From: Posidoniimonas polymericola
GTDB taxonomy: Bacteria; Planctomycetota; Planctomycetia; Pirellulales; Lacipirellulaceae
DNA length: 64,000 nt
Direction of reading: 5' to 3'
Assembly (NCBI RefSeq): GCF_007859935.1
Contig: NZ_SJPO01000005.1
Coordinates: 372,001 to 436,000 of the forward strand
Below the pieces are notes generated by a model. It was not told where the DNA came from and did no database searches. It worked only from the letters and a program-made list of their open reading frames with translations. The stretch's first letter is position 1. Each line of letters opens with the position of its first letter. This document shows, piece by piece, positions 17,721 to 28,100 of the stretch. A program made the translations under genes and the position numbers.

Positions 17721-18159
17721 TCCGGTCGACCTTTCCGAAATAGCAGGACGCAGACGATTCCCTGGCGCCCGGCGTGCTTCTCCAATGGCAGCTGCGGCCC
17801 TGACGGCTTCAACATTCTCCCCACTTCTTTGTAGCGACACCCCGCCCGGCGCGGTCCAATGAGGGGTTGCCGGGGGGCGGGTGTGAGCCACGTCGTACGC
17901 GGCCGGCGGTGCGGGCCTGGTACCCACTTCGCACTGCCAGCAAGCTGTACAGTGGCACGATGAGAGTCCTCGCGGCGCGACAGAACGGACAAAACCTCGC
18001 CGCCCAGCAGACTCGAAATCACCTTAAACCATTACTCCGCAACGATTTGCGGCCAACGCGAGGCGCCTCCGTTCGAGGTTTTGTCCCCTCCGCTCGAAGT
18101 TTCGGACTATACGACTTGGACAAGACGAGGGGACAAAACCCACGTCCGATAGGCGGCGG
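17721..18159. other. Gene-free stretch between the small membrane protein and the NRPS gene
   Basis: No credible gene is seen. The distal part holds the long inverted repeat described at 18077-18140. The part nearest 17720 presumably carries the promoter of the small membrane protein. Confidence 0.5.
18077..18140. repeat. Perfect 14-bp inverted repeat, copy 1 of a dispersed element
   Basis: GGTTTTGTCCCCTC (18077-18090) and GAGGGGACAAAACC (18127-18140) are perfect inverted copies with a 36-bp interior. The 36 bp at 18077-18112, read on the minus strand, match 32079-32114 at 30 of 36 positions, so this is a dispersed repeat. It lies 20 bp beyond the NRPS stop codon and could act as a terminator. 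Confidence 0.85.
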
Positions 18160-21100
18160 CTACGAGGCCTCAACCCGCTCGAGCTCGGCCTTCACCAGCG
18201 CGGCGAGGGCATCGACCTGCGGGGCGACCATCATCTGGGTGTGGTCGCTGGGCACCTCGAGCACGCGGACCAACTCGGTGAGCGGGCCCCAGCCGAGTTG
18301 GGGGTCGTCGAACAGCTGGTTGGTCTTGGTCTGCTCGCCGGCGCGGAACAGGGTCACCGGGCCGGGGTAGCTCTCGGCCTGGTGCTTGTGCACCGCGGTG
18401 ACGTTGTTCTGGAACACGCTAAAGATGTGCTGGCTGGCGGCGAGCTGGGCCGGGTCGACCAGGCCGGCCTTGGCGGCCCGCTCGGTGAAGAACGCGACCT
18501 GATCCTCGGGCGACAGTCCGCGGATCTCGGCGAGCGGGGCGTGGTCGCTCTCGGGGAACAGGGCCTCGAGCAGCGGCAGCAGGTCCTCCTCGCCGAGCGA
18601 GCCCTCCGGCGGGATCGCGCCGGCGTCGAACAAGGCGACCAAGCCGACCTCGCCGCCTCCTTCGCGGAGCCGGCGGGCGACCTCGTAGGCGATGTTGCCG
18701 CCGATCGACCAACCACAGATGTGGTAGGGACCATGAGGACGCAGTGCTTGAATCGCCTCGGCATACGCGGCGGCCATCGAGGGCATGTCCTCGTGCGGAG
18801 GCCGCAGCCCGTCGACGCCGTGGGCCTGGACGCCGATCACCGGCCGCTCGCCGGCGAAGTGGGCGGCCAGCTCCTGGTAGCAGAACACGGCCCCGCCGGC
18901 GGGGTGCACGCAGAAGAGCGGAGCGGCGGCGCCCTCCTTCTGCAGCGGGATGAGCGTCATCGCGGCGGCGGCCTCGGCCGGCTCGCGGAGCAGCCGTGCA
19001 AGGTTCTCGACCGTCGGGTCCTGGAACAAGGCGGCCAGCGGCAACGCACGGCCGGCGCGGGCCTCGATCTCGGACATCACCTGCACGGCGAGCATCGAGT
19101 GCCCGCCGAGCTCGAAGAAGTCGTCCTCGGCGCCAACCGGCGAGACACCGAGCAGCTGCTCCCAGACCTCGGCGATCAGGCGTTCCTCGTCGTCGCGGGG
19201 CTCGGTGTAGCCGGTCGCCCAGGCGGGGCGGCCGCTGGGGGGCGGCGGCAGCGCGTCGCGGTCGATCTTGCCATTGGAGGTTTGCGGGAATGCATCCAAG
19301 ACAACAAACGCCGACGGCAGCATGTACTGCGGCAGCGACTCCGCCAGGCCAGCCCGCAGTTCGGGGGCGAGCCGGGCGAGCAGCTTCTGCTGCATCGGCT
19401 CGTTGGTGCAGCGGCTGAGTGGGCAGAGCGAGTCGGCATTGGGCGGCGGAACCGCCTTGCCGGGCAGCGTGTAGCGGACCTCGATCGTGTCGGGCTCGGC
19501 GCCCCACCGGACCTCGGTCTGGTATCCGTGCTCGGCGCCGAGGGCCCGCCACTGGTCGGGCGTCGGCTCGCTGGGGTGCTCGTGCCGGGCTTGCTTGAGT
19601 TCGGCGGTGGTCTGCGTTTCCGACTCGTCCCGCAGCCGACCCCACACCCGGGCGTCGGCGGCGACGCGTGGGTTGATGGCCGACTCGACGACCACCGCGG
19701 CGGGCTGCTTGCTCAACGCCTTGGCGACTGCTGCAAGGTCGGCCTGGCAGCGGACTGGATCAACACTTTCAGGAGGCTCATCGAACGAGAGCGTCACGTC
19801 GTAGCGGAAGCGGGTCAGCTCGTTGTCGGCGTCGCCCGGCTTGAGTTGGATCTGCACGCCGGAGAGCCGCGGCAGGTCGTCGCCGAGCCGCTCGAACAGG
19901 TCTGGGTCGATGAGCAGCTCTTCCTCGCGGCGGAGCTGGGCCTCGATACGGCCGAGCAGCTCGCGGCGGCTCAGCCGCGCGTCGGCCCGGGCGATCTCGA
20001 CCGAAGCGGCCAGCGCCTCGTGCAGCCGCAGGTTGCGGAAGTCGCCGAGGAACATCCGCCCGCCCGGCGCGACCAACTCCGCCGCGTCACGGATCACGCC
20101 CCGCAGGTAGTCGCCCGACGGGAAGTACTGAGCAACCGAGTTGCACACGATGGTGTCAAACGTATGCCCCGAAAGTTGACCAACCTGATCGGCGGTCATC
20201 TGCCCGAGCGTCACCTTGTCGGCCAGGCCGCGGTCGTCGACGACCCGCGCGAGCTGGTTGAGCGAGCGCTCGAGGAAGTCGACCCCGTGGTACGATTCGC
20301 AGCTCGGCGCCACCCGCAGCAGGATCAGTCCGGTGCCGCAGCCGATCTCGAGCACCCGCCGCGGCTTGTGACCGAGGATCTGGTTGGCGGCCGCCTCGGC
20401 CCAGGCCCGCATCTGGTCCTTGGGGATCGGCAGGCCGGTGTAGGTGCTGATCCAGCCGGTGGTGTCGAACTCGGTGTCGCGGAGGGCGCCGGCGGCGCGG
20501 TGCGAGCCCTCCATCAGCGACCGCCACGCCGCCACGTGGTTGGCCTCGCCCTGGTCGGCGGCCAGGCCCGCCTTGGCGGGCGTTACGTAGGCCACCAGCC
20601 GGTCCTCGCCCCGCGCGTCGGGCTTTACCGTGACAAACGCCTGATCGACCTGCGGCAATCGCTCGAGCGCCGCGGCGACCTCGCTCGGCTCGACACGGTA
20701 GCCACGCAGCTGCACCTGATCGTCCAGGCGGCCGAGGAACTCCAGCTCGCCGTCGGCCCGCCAGCGGCCGACGTCGCCCGTGCGGTACATTCTGGAGCCA
20801 TCGTCGGCAATCGGGTCGCGGACAAACTTGGCGGCGGTCTGCTCGGGCTGGTTCAGGTAGCCGACCGCCACCCCGGCGCCGCCGATGCAGATCTCGCCCG
20901 CCACGCCGATCGGGACTTGTCGCAAATTCTTGTCGAGCACGTACGCCCGCATGTTGGCCATCGGCGGGCCGATCGGCGGCAGGCCGGTGAGCGGCTCGCG
21001 CAACACGTGCATCGAAACGCCAACGGTCGCCTCGGTAGGGCCGTAGCCGTTGAGCATCCGCCGTCCCGGCAGCCAGCGGCGGGCGAGCTCGGTGGTGAGC

Positions 21101-23376
21101 GTGTCGCCGCCGGTCGAGATGGTCTTGAGCGCAGGAAACGAGTCGGGGTCGAGCGTCGCGAGCAGGGCCGGCGGGAACTTGGCGATCGTCGCCGACGACT
21201 CTTGCAGCAGCCGAGTCAACGCGGTTGGGTCGAGCACTTGCTGCCGCGAGGCGACGATCATCGTAGCGCCGGTCGCCAGCGGCAGGAACGACTCCGACAA
21301 ACCACCATCGAACGACGGCGACATGACGTGCAGCACGCGGTCGCCGGCCGTGACGCCGAGCAGTCTGGCTTGGGCCCGCACAAAGTTCACGATGCTGCGG
21401 TGCTGGACCTGAACCCCCTTGGGGACGCCGGTCGACCCGGAGGTGTAGATGATGTAAGCGAGGTCATCCGGGCTGACTTCGGGCGCGGCGAAATCTTTAC
21501 CGACCCCGAGTTCGACCAGTCCGGTGACCGATTGGCTGTCGATCGGCGGGTCGGATACCTCTCCAAGGATCAGCTTCGCCCGCGTGTCGTCGGTGACGAA
21601 GCGGATCCGCTGCGGCCCCGCGTGCGGATCAACTGGCACGTAAACCGCGCCGGCGGTCATCGCGGCCAGCATCGCCGTGACCGAGTCGAACGAGCGGTCG
21701 AGCGCGACTATCACCGCGTCACCCCGCTGAACTCCCAGCGACTGCAACCCCGCGGCGGCGTGGTTGACGCGCTCGGCGAGCGCCCGCCAGGTCACCTCGT
21801 TTCCGCCGTCCAAGATCGCGGTTGCTTCGGGCCGGGCGTCGGCGGCGGATTGTTGGAACAGCTCGTGCGCTATCAGGGGGCCAACGAGAGGCGTGTGGGT
21901 CTCATTGAACGAAGCCAGCAGCCGACGCTCGCTGTCGGCAAGCAGCTCGAGCTCGTCGATCGCCGCCGTGGGCCGAGCGAGCGCGTCGCTCAGCAGTGTC
22001 TGGAACCCCGCGGCGAAGCGTTCGATGGTCGCCGGCTCGAACAGCGAGGTGCGGTACTCGATCTGCCCAGCCCAGCCCTCGTCGTCCCGCCAAAAGAACA
22101 GCGTGAGATCGTACTTGGCGGTTCCGTTGTCGACCAGCAGCGGCTCGACCGACAGGCCCTCGCCGGCGGCGAAGTCGCGGGGCGGGTTCTGCACCACCAG
22201 CGCAGTCTGGAACAACGCCGCGTGGCTCTGGTCACGCTCGGGGGCGACCGCTTCAATGAGCTGGTCGAACGGCAGGTCCTGGTGTGCGAACGCGTCGAGC
22301 GATTCGGCCCGGACCCGCTCGACGAGTTGATCAAAGCTCGGCTCGCCCGAAAGGTCGCCGCGGACAGCGAGTGTGTTGACGAAGAACCCGATCAGCCGCT
22401 CAAGCTCCGAACGGCTGCGGCCGGCGACCACCGTGCCGACCAAGAGGTCCTGCTGGCCGGTCATGCGGGCGAGCCACGCTTGGTAGGCCGCCATGAGGAC
22501 CATGAACGGCGTCGCCTGATGGCGGTCGGCAGTTGCCTGCAGTGCGGCGGAGCTCGTATCGGAGAGCCGGAACGGGAGAACGGCGCCGTCAAAGTCTTGC
22601 ACCGCTCCCCGGGCGTGGTCGGCAGGCAGCTCGAGCAGGGGCGGCGCGTCGGCCAGCTTCGACTTCCAGTAGCTGACGAGCGTCGCCCGCCGAGAGTCGT
22701 CCAAACTGGTCCGCTGCCAGACGGCGTAGTCGGAGTACTGGATCGGCAGCGGCGCCGCTGGCTCGCTGCCAGCCCGCGCTACCTCGTAGCCGGTGGCCAG
22801 CTCGTTGAGCATCACCCACATCGACCACCCGTCGGAGACGATATGGTGCATCACCAAGAGCACGATCTGCTCGGCGTCGCTCAACTCCAGCATGACACAC
22901 CGCAGCAGCGGCGGGCGGGCCAGGTCGAACGGCACACGGGCCTCCTCACGCAGCCGGGCGTCGAGCGCGGCCCGGTCACCGGCGAGCGATCGCGCGTCGA
23001 TGTACTCGGGAGCGATGGCGACCCGCTCGGCGACGCTCCGCTCGGGGCGCCCGTCGCGCAGGTGGTACGAGTAGCGCAAGGTCTCGTGCTGGGCGCACAG
23101 CGCCGCCAGGCTGGCGGCGAACGCGCCGCGGTCGAGCGGACCGGTGACCCGGGCCGCCAACGGCATGTTGTAGAACGGGTGGTTTGGCTCGAGCTTGTCG
23201 AGCAGCCAGAGCCGCCGCTCGGCGAACGACAGCTCGGCCGCCCGGTCCGGCGGCGCCAGCGGGATCCGCGCAGCCTCGGCCGCCGCGTCGCGACGCTTAA
23301 GCAACAGCTTCTCGAGCGCCGCCCGCTTCGTTGGCGAGAGCGATCGCAGCCCCTCCGTGGCGCCGCCATTGGCCAT
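18160..23376 (-). CDS. NRPS module C-A-MT-PCP-TE (terminal module)
   Basis: 1738 residues. Domains in order: condensation (active site 'MHHIVSDGWS', about residue 179), adenylation ('YTSGSTGVPKG' about 647, 'NGYGPTEATVG', 'YRTGDVGRW'), a SAM-dependent methyltransferase ('VLEIGCGTGLILL', about 1010) inserted in the C-terminal part of the A domain, the remaining A10 motif ('TSNGKIDRDALP'), a carrier domain ('FFELGGHSMLA', Ser about 1425), and a type I thioesterase ('GWSIGG' about 1557, His in 'SDHTQMM'). All catalytic motifs look intact. The ten specificity residues read by eye are D-G-S-K-S-G-G-V-G-K, which I cannot match to a known substrate. The start is 2 bp after the monooxygenase stop, so translation is coupled. 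It adds and probably methylates the last residue, then releases the product. Confidence 0.95.
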   Translation of the reverse strand: MANGGATEGLRSLSPTKRAALEKLLLKRRDAAAEAARIPLAPPDRAAELSFAERRLWLLDKLEPNHPFYNMPLAARVTGPLDRGAFAASLAALCAQHETLRYSYHLRDGRPERSVAERVAIAPEYIDARSLAGDRAALDARLREEARVPFDLARPPLLRCVMLELSDAEQIVLLVMHHIVSDGWSMWVMLNELATGYEVARAGSEPAAPLPIQYSDYAVWQRTSLDDSRRATLVSYWKSKLADAPPLLELPADHARGAVQDFDGAVLPFRLSDTSSAALQATADRHQATPFMVLMAAYQAWLARMTGQQDLLVGTVVAGRSRSELERLIGFFVNTLAVRGDLSGEPSFDQLVERVRAESLDAFAHQDLPFDQLIEAVAPERDQSHAALFQTALVVQNPPRDFAAGEGLSVEPLLVDNGTAKYDLTLFFWRDDEGWAGQIEYRTSLFEPATIERFAAGFQTLLSDALARPTAAIDELELLADSERRLLASFNETHTPLVGPLIAHELFQQSAADARPEATAILDGGNEVTWRALAERVNHAAAGLQSLGVQRGDAVIVALDRSFDSVTAMLAAMTAGAVYVPVDPHAGPQRIRFVTDDTRAKLILGEVSDPPIDSQSVTGLVELGVGKDFAAPEVSPDDLAYIIYTSGSTGVPKGVQVQHRSIVNFVRAQARLLGVTAGDRVLHVMSPSFDGGLSESFLPLATGATMIVASRQQVLDPTALTRLLQESSATIAKFPPALLATLDPDSFPALKTISTGGDTLTTELARRWLPGRRMLNGYGPTEATVGVSMHVLREPLTGLPPIGPPMANMRAYVLDKNLRQVPIGVAGEICIGGAGVAVGYLNQPEQTAAKFVRDPIADDGSRMYRTGDVGRWRADGELEFLGRLDDQVQLRGYRVEPSEVAAALERLPQVDQAFVTVKPDARGEDRLVAYVTPAKAGLAADQGEANHVAAWRSLMEGSHRAAGALRDTEFDTTGWISTYTGLPIPKDQMRAWAEAAANQILGHKPRRVLEIGCGTGLILLRVAPSCESYHGVDFLERSLNQLARVVDDRGLADKVTLGQMTADQVGQLSGHTFDTIVCNSVAQYFPSGDYLRGVIRDAAELVAPGGRMFLGDFRNLRLHEALAASVEIARADARLSRRELLGRIEAQLRREEELLIDPDLFERLGDDLPRLSGVQIQLKPGDADNELTRFRYDVTLSFDEPPESVDPVRCQADLAAVAKALSKQPAAVVVESAINPRVAADARVWGRLRDESETQTTAELKQARHEHPSEPTPDQWRALGAEHGYQTEVRWGAEPDTIEVRYTLPGKAVPPPNADSLCPLSRCTNEPMQQKLLARLAPELRAGLAESLPQYMLPSAFVVLDAFPQTSNGKIDRDALPPPPSGRPAWATGYTEPRDDEERLIAEVWEQLLGVSPVGAEDDFFELGGHSMLAVQVMSEIEARAGRALPLAALFQDPTVENLARLLREPAEAAAAMTLIPLQKEGAAAPLFCVHPAGGAVFCYQELAAHFAGERPVIGVQAHGVDGLRPPHEDMPSMAAAYAEAIQALRPHGPYHICGWSIGGNIAYEVARRLREGGGEVGLVALFDAGAIPPEGSLGEEDLLPLLEALFPESDHAPLAEIRGLSPEDQVAFFTERAAKAGLVDPAQLAASQHIFSVFQNNVTAVHKHQAESYPGPVTLFRAGEQTKTNQLFDDPQLGWGPLTELVRVLEVPSDHTQMMVAPQVDALAALVKAELERVEAS

Positions 23377-23378
23377 CC

Positions 23379-25028
23379 CTACATGGCCCCCATGGCGTAC
23401 GACTGCTGGGCGAGCTGCCCTTCAAGGAAGCTCACCAGCTGCTCGCGAACCGTGTGCTGGAACATGGTTGGGTCGTCCTGCCCATGCAGGCCAAGCTTGC
23501 GGATCAACGAGCGGGAGCCGCAGTGGGCATCGGTCCGCCAGTCGTTCTCCAGCGACTCGGAGATGTGGTGCTCGGCCACCAACTGCCCACGCGAGTACTG
23601 CCGCACCCGCGGGTGCAGGTAGACGTCGTTGTAGGCGCGGGTCGGGTCGGGCTCGCGGTTGACGGCCAGCACGTCGTCCTGGGTGTCGCCGTACTCCATG
23701 GTCACCACGAAGTAGTTCTCCGACTCGGCGAAGCAGCTCTCCTGGAGGTAGTCGACGTTGAGGGTCTCGTAGTAGCGGGCCTTGTCGTTGTCGACAACGA
23801 TCAGGTCGGCCAGGAAGCCTGGCTGCAGCATGATGCTGCTGTCGCGGCTGACCTGGGAGATGATCTTGTCGGAGATCGCCCCGGGGTCCCGCGCTAGCGC
23901 GACCGACGGCCAGTCGCGACCCTCGTAGCGTGCGGCCAGGATCGAAGCCAGCGACTTGATGTTCGACCGGAAGCCGTGCAGCACATTGGACATGGTCTTG
24001 TGCTTGTCCCGCATCTGCATCAGCGTGCCGGCGTAGAACAGGTGCGGCAGGTTGGTCGACTCCCACGCGCTGGTCATCTTCGGCAGGCGGCCGCACTCGG
24101 TGCTCTCCGGTTTGCAGCTGGCCGGGAACATGTTGTGGTTCCACTTAAAGCCGGTGCAGACCAGCACGCGGTCGTAGGCGAGCTGCGCCTTCTGACCACC
24201 GGCGTGCGAGAAAGTCAGGTCCACGACGTACTCGCCGTCCCGCTTCTCGATGCGGTCGATGTTGGCGTCGAGCAACGAGTTTTGCCCTTTTAGCAGGTAG
24301 GTATCGAGGAAGTCGTTGTTGACCGCCCGCAGGTGGCCGACGTAGTGCGACTTCCACGCCAGCTTCAGCGGGTTGGGGCTGCAGACGTGCGTCACCCGGG
24401 TGGCGCCGCACAGGTGGTTGGCGGTCTCGAAGGCAGAGTTGCCCTTGCCGAGGATCAGCACCCGCTGGTTCTCAAAATCCACGGGATCGATTGACATGTC
24501 GGCGTAAGACTCGGTGGTCTCGATGCCGGGGATGTTCGGCTCCCAAGGCTCCCACATGCCGGTCGCCATGATCAGCGCTCGGCACGAGTACCGCATGCCG
24601 TCCTCGTCGGCGACCTCGAAGTTCGGCCCGTCGTGGCAGCGGGTGATGTCCGCGACACGGGTCTTGTAGCGGATCCGCAGGCCCATCTTGGCGGCGAAGT
24701 CCTGCAGGTACTTGGCGTACAGCCGGGCGCTGGGGAAGTACTCCTTCGAGTACTTGGTGAAGGCCATCTCCTCGTCTTCGCAGAACAGCGAGTTCCAGTC
24801 GTAGCGGAGCTGGGTCTCGCGGTCGGTGTAGCCGGTGTGGACCTTGTTGATCGACAGCAGCCCATCGTGCCGAGGGAACTTCTCGAAGAAGCCGCCGGGG
24901 CGTTCCCGCGACTCGAGCACCATGTAGTTGCGCCCGGCGCGGTCGAGGAAGTAGGCGAGCTGCAAACCGGCCGGGCCGGCGCCAACGATCAGGTAATCGA
25001 CGTGGGTAGATCCATTCATAATTCTCAT
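23379..25028 (-). CDS. FAD-dependent monooxygenase (FOXRED2-like) of the NRPS cluster
   Basis: 549 residues. The FAD-binding Rossmann motif is at the N-terminus ('YLIVGAGPAGLQLAYFLDRA'), with a second nucleotide-binding site 'VLILGKGNSAFETANHL' (about residues 185-201) for NADPH. 'RALIMATGMWEPWEPNIPGI' is typical of flavin-containing monooxygenases, and the overall sequence resembles the FOXRED2 group. A C-terminal extension of about 150 residues is of unknown role. It sits between the two NRPS genes, 108 bp after the first and 2 bp before the second, so it very likely oxidises an enzyme-bound or released intermediate. The site of oxidation cannot be told. Confidence 0.88.
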   Translation of the reverse strand: MRIMNGSTHVDYLIVGAGPAGLQLAYFLDRAGRNYMVLESRERPGGFFEKFPRHDGLLSINKVHTGYTDRETQLRYDWNSLFCEDEEMAFTKYSKEYFPSARLYAKYLQDFAAKMGLRIRYKTRVADITRCHDGPNFEVADEDGMRYSCRALIMATGMWEPWEPNIPGIETTESYADMSIDPVDFENQRVLILGKGNSAFETANHLCGATRVTHVCSPNPLKLAWKSHYVGHLRAVNNDFLDTYLLKGQNSLLDANIDRIEKRDGEYVVDLTFSHAGGQKAQLAYDRVLVCTGFKWNHNMFPASCKPESTECGRLPKMTSAWESTNLPHLFYAGTLMQMRDKHKTMSNVLHGFRSNIKSLASILAARYEGRDWPSVALARDPGAISDKIISQVSRDSSIMLQPGFLADLIVVDNDKARYYETLNVDYLQESCFAESENYFVVTMEYGDTQDDVLAVNREPDPTRAYNDVYLHPRVRQYSRGQLVAEHHISESLENDWRTDAHCGSRSLIRKLGLHGQDDPTMFQHTVREQLVSFLEGQLAQQSYAMGAM

Positions 25029-25136
25029 CTCTCGTTGAGGTCTGCGGTCTGATCGCCGCGGGCCATGCTTAACGGTTTGGTTTGAGTGCCTGTCGTATTC
25101 GGCGCCGCTGGCTTCCGCGGCGGGTTTGTGCTTGGG

Positions 25137-28100
25137 TCAATCCCCTGTTCCGAGTCCCTCTAGAAACGCGACCGCTTCTTCGTCGGACATCGCCTCGATC
25201 TGGGCGAGCAGCTCGGGTTCGGTCAGATCGGCATCGACTACCTGCTGAGCGAGGATCAACTCAGCCCAGTGGGCGATGGTCGGCAGGCGATAGACCTCCC
25301 GCAGGTCGAGCTCAACGCCCAGGTGCTCGTGGATCCTCACCGTCAGCTGCATCACCGACAGCGAGTGCCCGCCGAGCTCGAAGAAGTTTTCGTGGACGCC
25401 CACCTCCTCGAGCCGTAGCACCTCGCGCCACCAGCCGGCCAGCCGCTCCTCGAGCGGCGTGCTCGGCGCGACACGCTCGGCCGACCGAGCCAGCAGGCAG
25501 CCCTCGGGTTTCGGCAGTCGCTTGCGGTCGAGCTTGCCGCTGCCATTGCGTGGCAGCGCCTCGTCGATCGACACGAAGGCGGACGGAAGCATATACTCCG
25601 GCAGCGACTCGGCCAGCCAACGACGCAGCTCTGCCGGGGAGAGTTCGGACCCGCCCGCGTCAACGAAGTACGCGGCCAACGCGGCGCCGAGCGGGTCGTC
25701 AACCGTGACGACCGCCGCCTCGGCCACGCCGGGGTGCTCGCAGAGATTGCGTTCAATTTCACCGAGCTCAATGCGGTGGCCGCGGACCTTGACCTGCGTG
25801 TCCGCCCGCCCGCCGAACTCCAGCCGCCCGTCGGAACGCCAGCGGACCAGGTCGCCCGTCAGGTAGACCCGGGTCGGCCCGCCGTTTAGCTCGATCGTAG
25901 GGAAGCGGGCGGCCGTGAGCTCTTCCTGCTCGTAATAGCCGTCGGCCAGCCCGGCGCCGCCGATCGCCAATTCGCCCCACCCGCCGGGCGGGACCAGCCG
26001 CTGGCGGCTGTCGAGCAGGTAGCACTGCGTGTTGTCGATCGGGCGGCCGATCGACACCCGCTCGCCGACGTCGGCGATCTCGTCGATCGTCGACCAGATG
26101 GTGGTCTCGGTCGGTCCGTAGACGTTCCAAAGTCGACCGGCGTCGGCCGCGAGTTCGCGTGCGAGGTCCGGCGTCAGCTCTTCGCCGCCCGCTAGCAGCC
26201 GCTGCCTGCTCGTTGGCCGCCAACCGGTCGCCAGCAGCATGCGGTAGGTCGACGGGGTGCCCTGCACCAGTGTGACGTTCGCATCATTGATGAGTCGGCC
26301 GAGCCGCCCCCCATCGCCGACGGTCGCCGAGTCGGCCAGCACTACCGTCGCGCCGGCAGCCAGCGGCAGGAACAACTCGAGCACCGAGATGTCGAACGAA
26401 ATCGTGGTCGCGGCCAGCACTCGATCGGCCGGAACGATACTCAGGTCGCGGCCGAACGAGCGGACGAAGTTGGCGACCGCGCGGTGCGGCACGACAACGC
26501 CCTTCGGGTTGCCGGTCGAGCCGGAGGTATAGATAACGTAGGCGGCGTCGGCCGCTTGAGGTTCTCGTCGTAGCGCCGGCTTGCCCGCGCCCGCTGCCAG
26601 CAGCTCTGGCAGCGTGACTACCTTGCCGGCGCCGCCCGGGGCGTCGGCGGCGAGCTCGTGGTCGGCAATCAGCAGCGCCGGCGTGCAGTCCTCGACCATC
26701 CGGCCGAGCCGTGCGGGCGGGTAGCTGGGGTCGAGCGGCACGTAGGCGGCCCCCACCTTCCAGACGCCGAGCATCGTGGCAAGCGTGTCGACACCACGGG
26801 TCAGCAGCAGACCCACTCGGTCGCCACGCCGCACGCCCAGGGCGGCAAGCCCCGCGGTGATCTCATCGGCGCGGGTGCTGAGCTGCCCGTAGGTTTGGGC
26901 ATCGCCGCTACACTCGACGGCCACCGCCGCAGGCGAATAGGCCGCGTGCCGGGCGAAGGACGCCAGTAGGTGCTCTGCCGGCGCGTCGTCGGTGCGCCCC
27001 TTGCCCGCAGTGATCAGCTTACGCCGCTGCTCCGGGCTGACTACCTCGAGTCTCGACAAGGTGGCCGCAGGGGCCGCACAGACCGAGTCCAACAGCTGGC
27101 GGTAACCCTCGGCAAGGCGTTCGACAAACTCGCTCGGAAGCAGCTGCGGGTCGTACAGCAGGCGGACGTCGGCGCCACGCCCAGAGGCGTCCACAACCAC
27201 CGTCAAATCGTACACGCCCAGGCCGCGGTAGTCGGTCGCCGCGTTGACGATTCGTGCGCCATCGAAATCGGGGCGTGAGGAAAGCGGGCTCTCGAACAGG
27301 AAGAACACCTGGGTCAGCGGCATCCGTCCCGGAACGCGATCGGCGTTTGCCGCGGCCAGGATCTGCTCCCAAGGGACGCCGGCGTGCGCGAGGTCGGCCA
27401 GCACGTTGTCGCGGAGCTCGGCGAGGAACTCGTCGTACGTCTGGTCGCCGCCGACCCGTGCGAGGATCGGCGCGGCGTGCATAAAGCAGCCGAGCGTGTC
27501 GCGGGCCTCGGCCGCGTCGCGTCCCGCCTGGGCGACGCCGACGACTACCTCATTGTCGCCGCTGAACCGCCCCAACAGGACCTGCAACGCCGACAGGTAG
27601 ACAGCAAACGGCGTGGCCGAGCAGCGGGTCGCCAGCCGCGTGACCGCCGCGGTTTGCTCGGCCGAAAGGGAGAGCGTGTGACGCTCAATCGATCGGGGGT
27701 CGGTCGCCGCCTGGCCCGTGACCAGCGGCAGGTTAATGGCGGATGGCGCGTCGGCGAGTCGTCCGGCCCAGTATTCGGCGTTTCCGCCCGACGGGGAGGG
27801 GCGATCCTGATTCGCTAAGTAATCCCAGTAATCGAACCGGCCGGCCGGCAAATCGCCGCCAGAGTACAGGGCCGCCAGCTCCTGCGTCAGCGGCTCGAAC
27901 GCCACGCCGTCACAGATCAGGTGATGCATCACCAGCACTAGCAGGTGGCGGTCCGGCGCGAGCGGCGCGACTCCCGCCCTGGCGAGCGGAGCCGCGTCAA
28001 GCTCAAACGGGCGCCAGACGAAGTCGAGGTTGCTGGCCCAATCGACCGGGATCGCTGGCGGCTGGGCCGGCGGGGCGATCTCTTCGAGCAGGAGCTCTGC

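Noticed and set aside
18241-23622. Very long open frame (about 1793 codons) antisense to the NRPS gene
   Set aside because: It is a shadow of high-GC coding on the other strand: its sequence is low-complexity Arg/Gly/Leu-rich with no domain, while the minus strand has intact C, A, MT, PCP and TE motifs.
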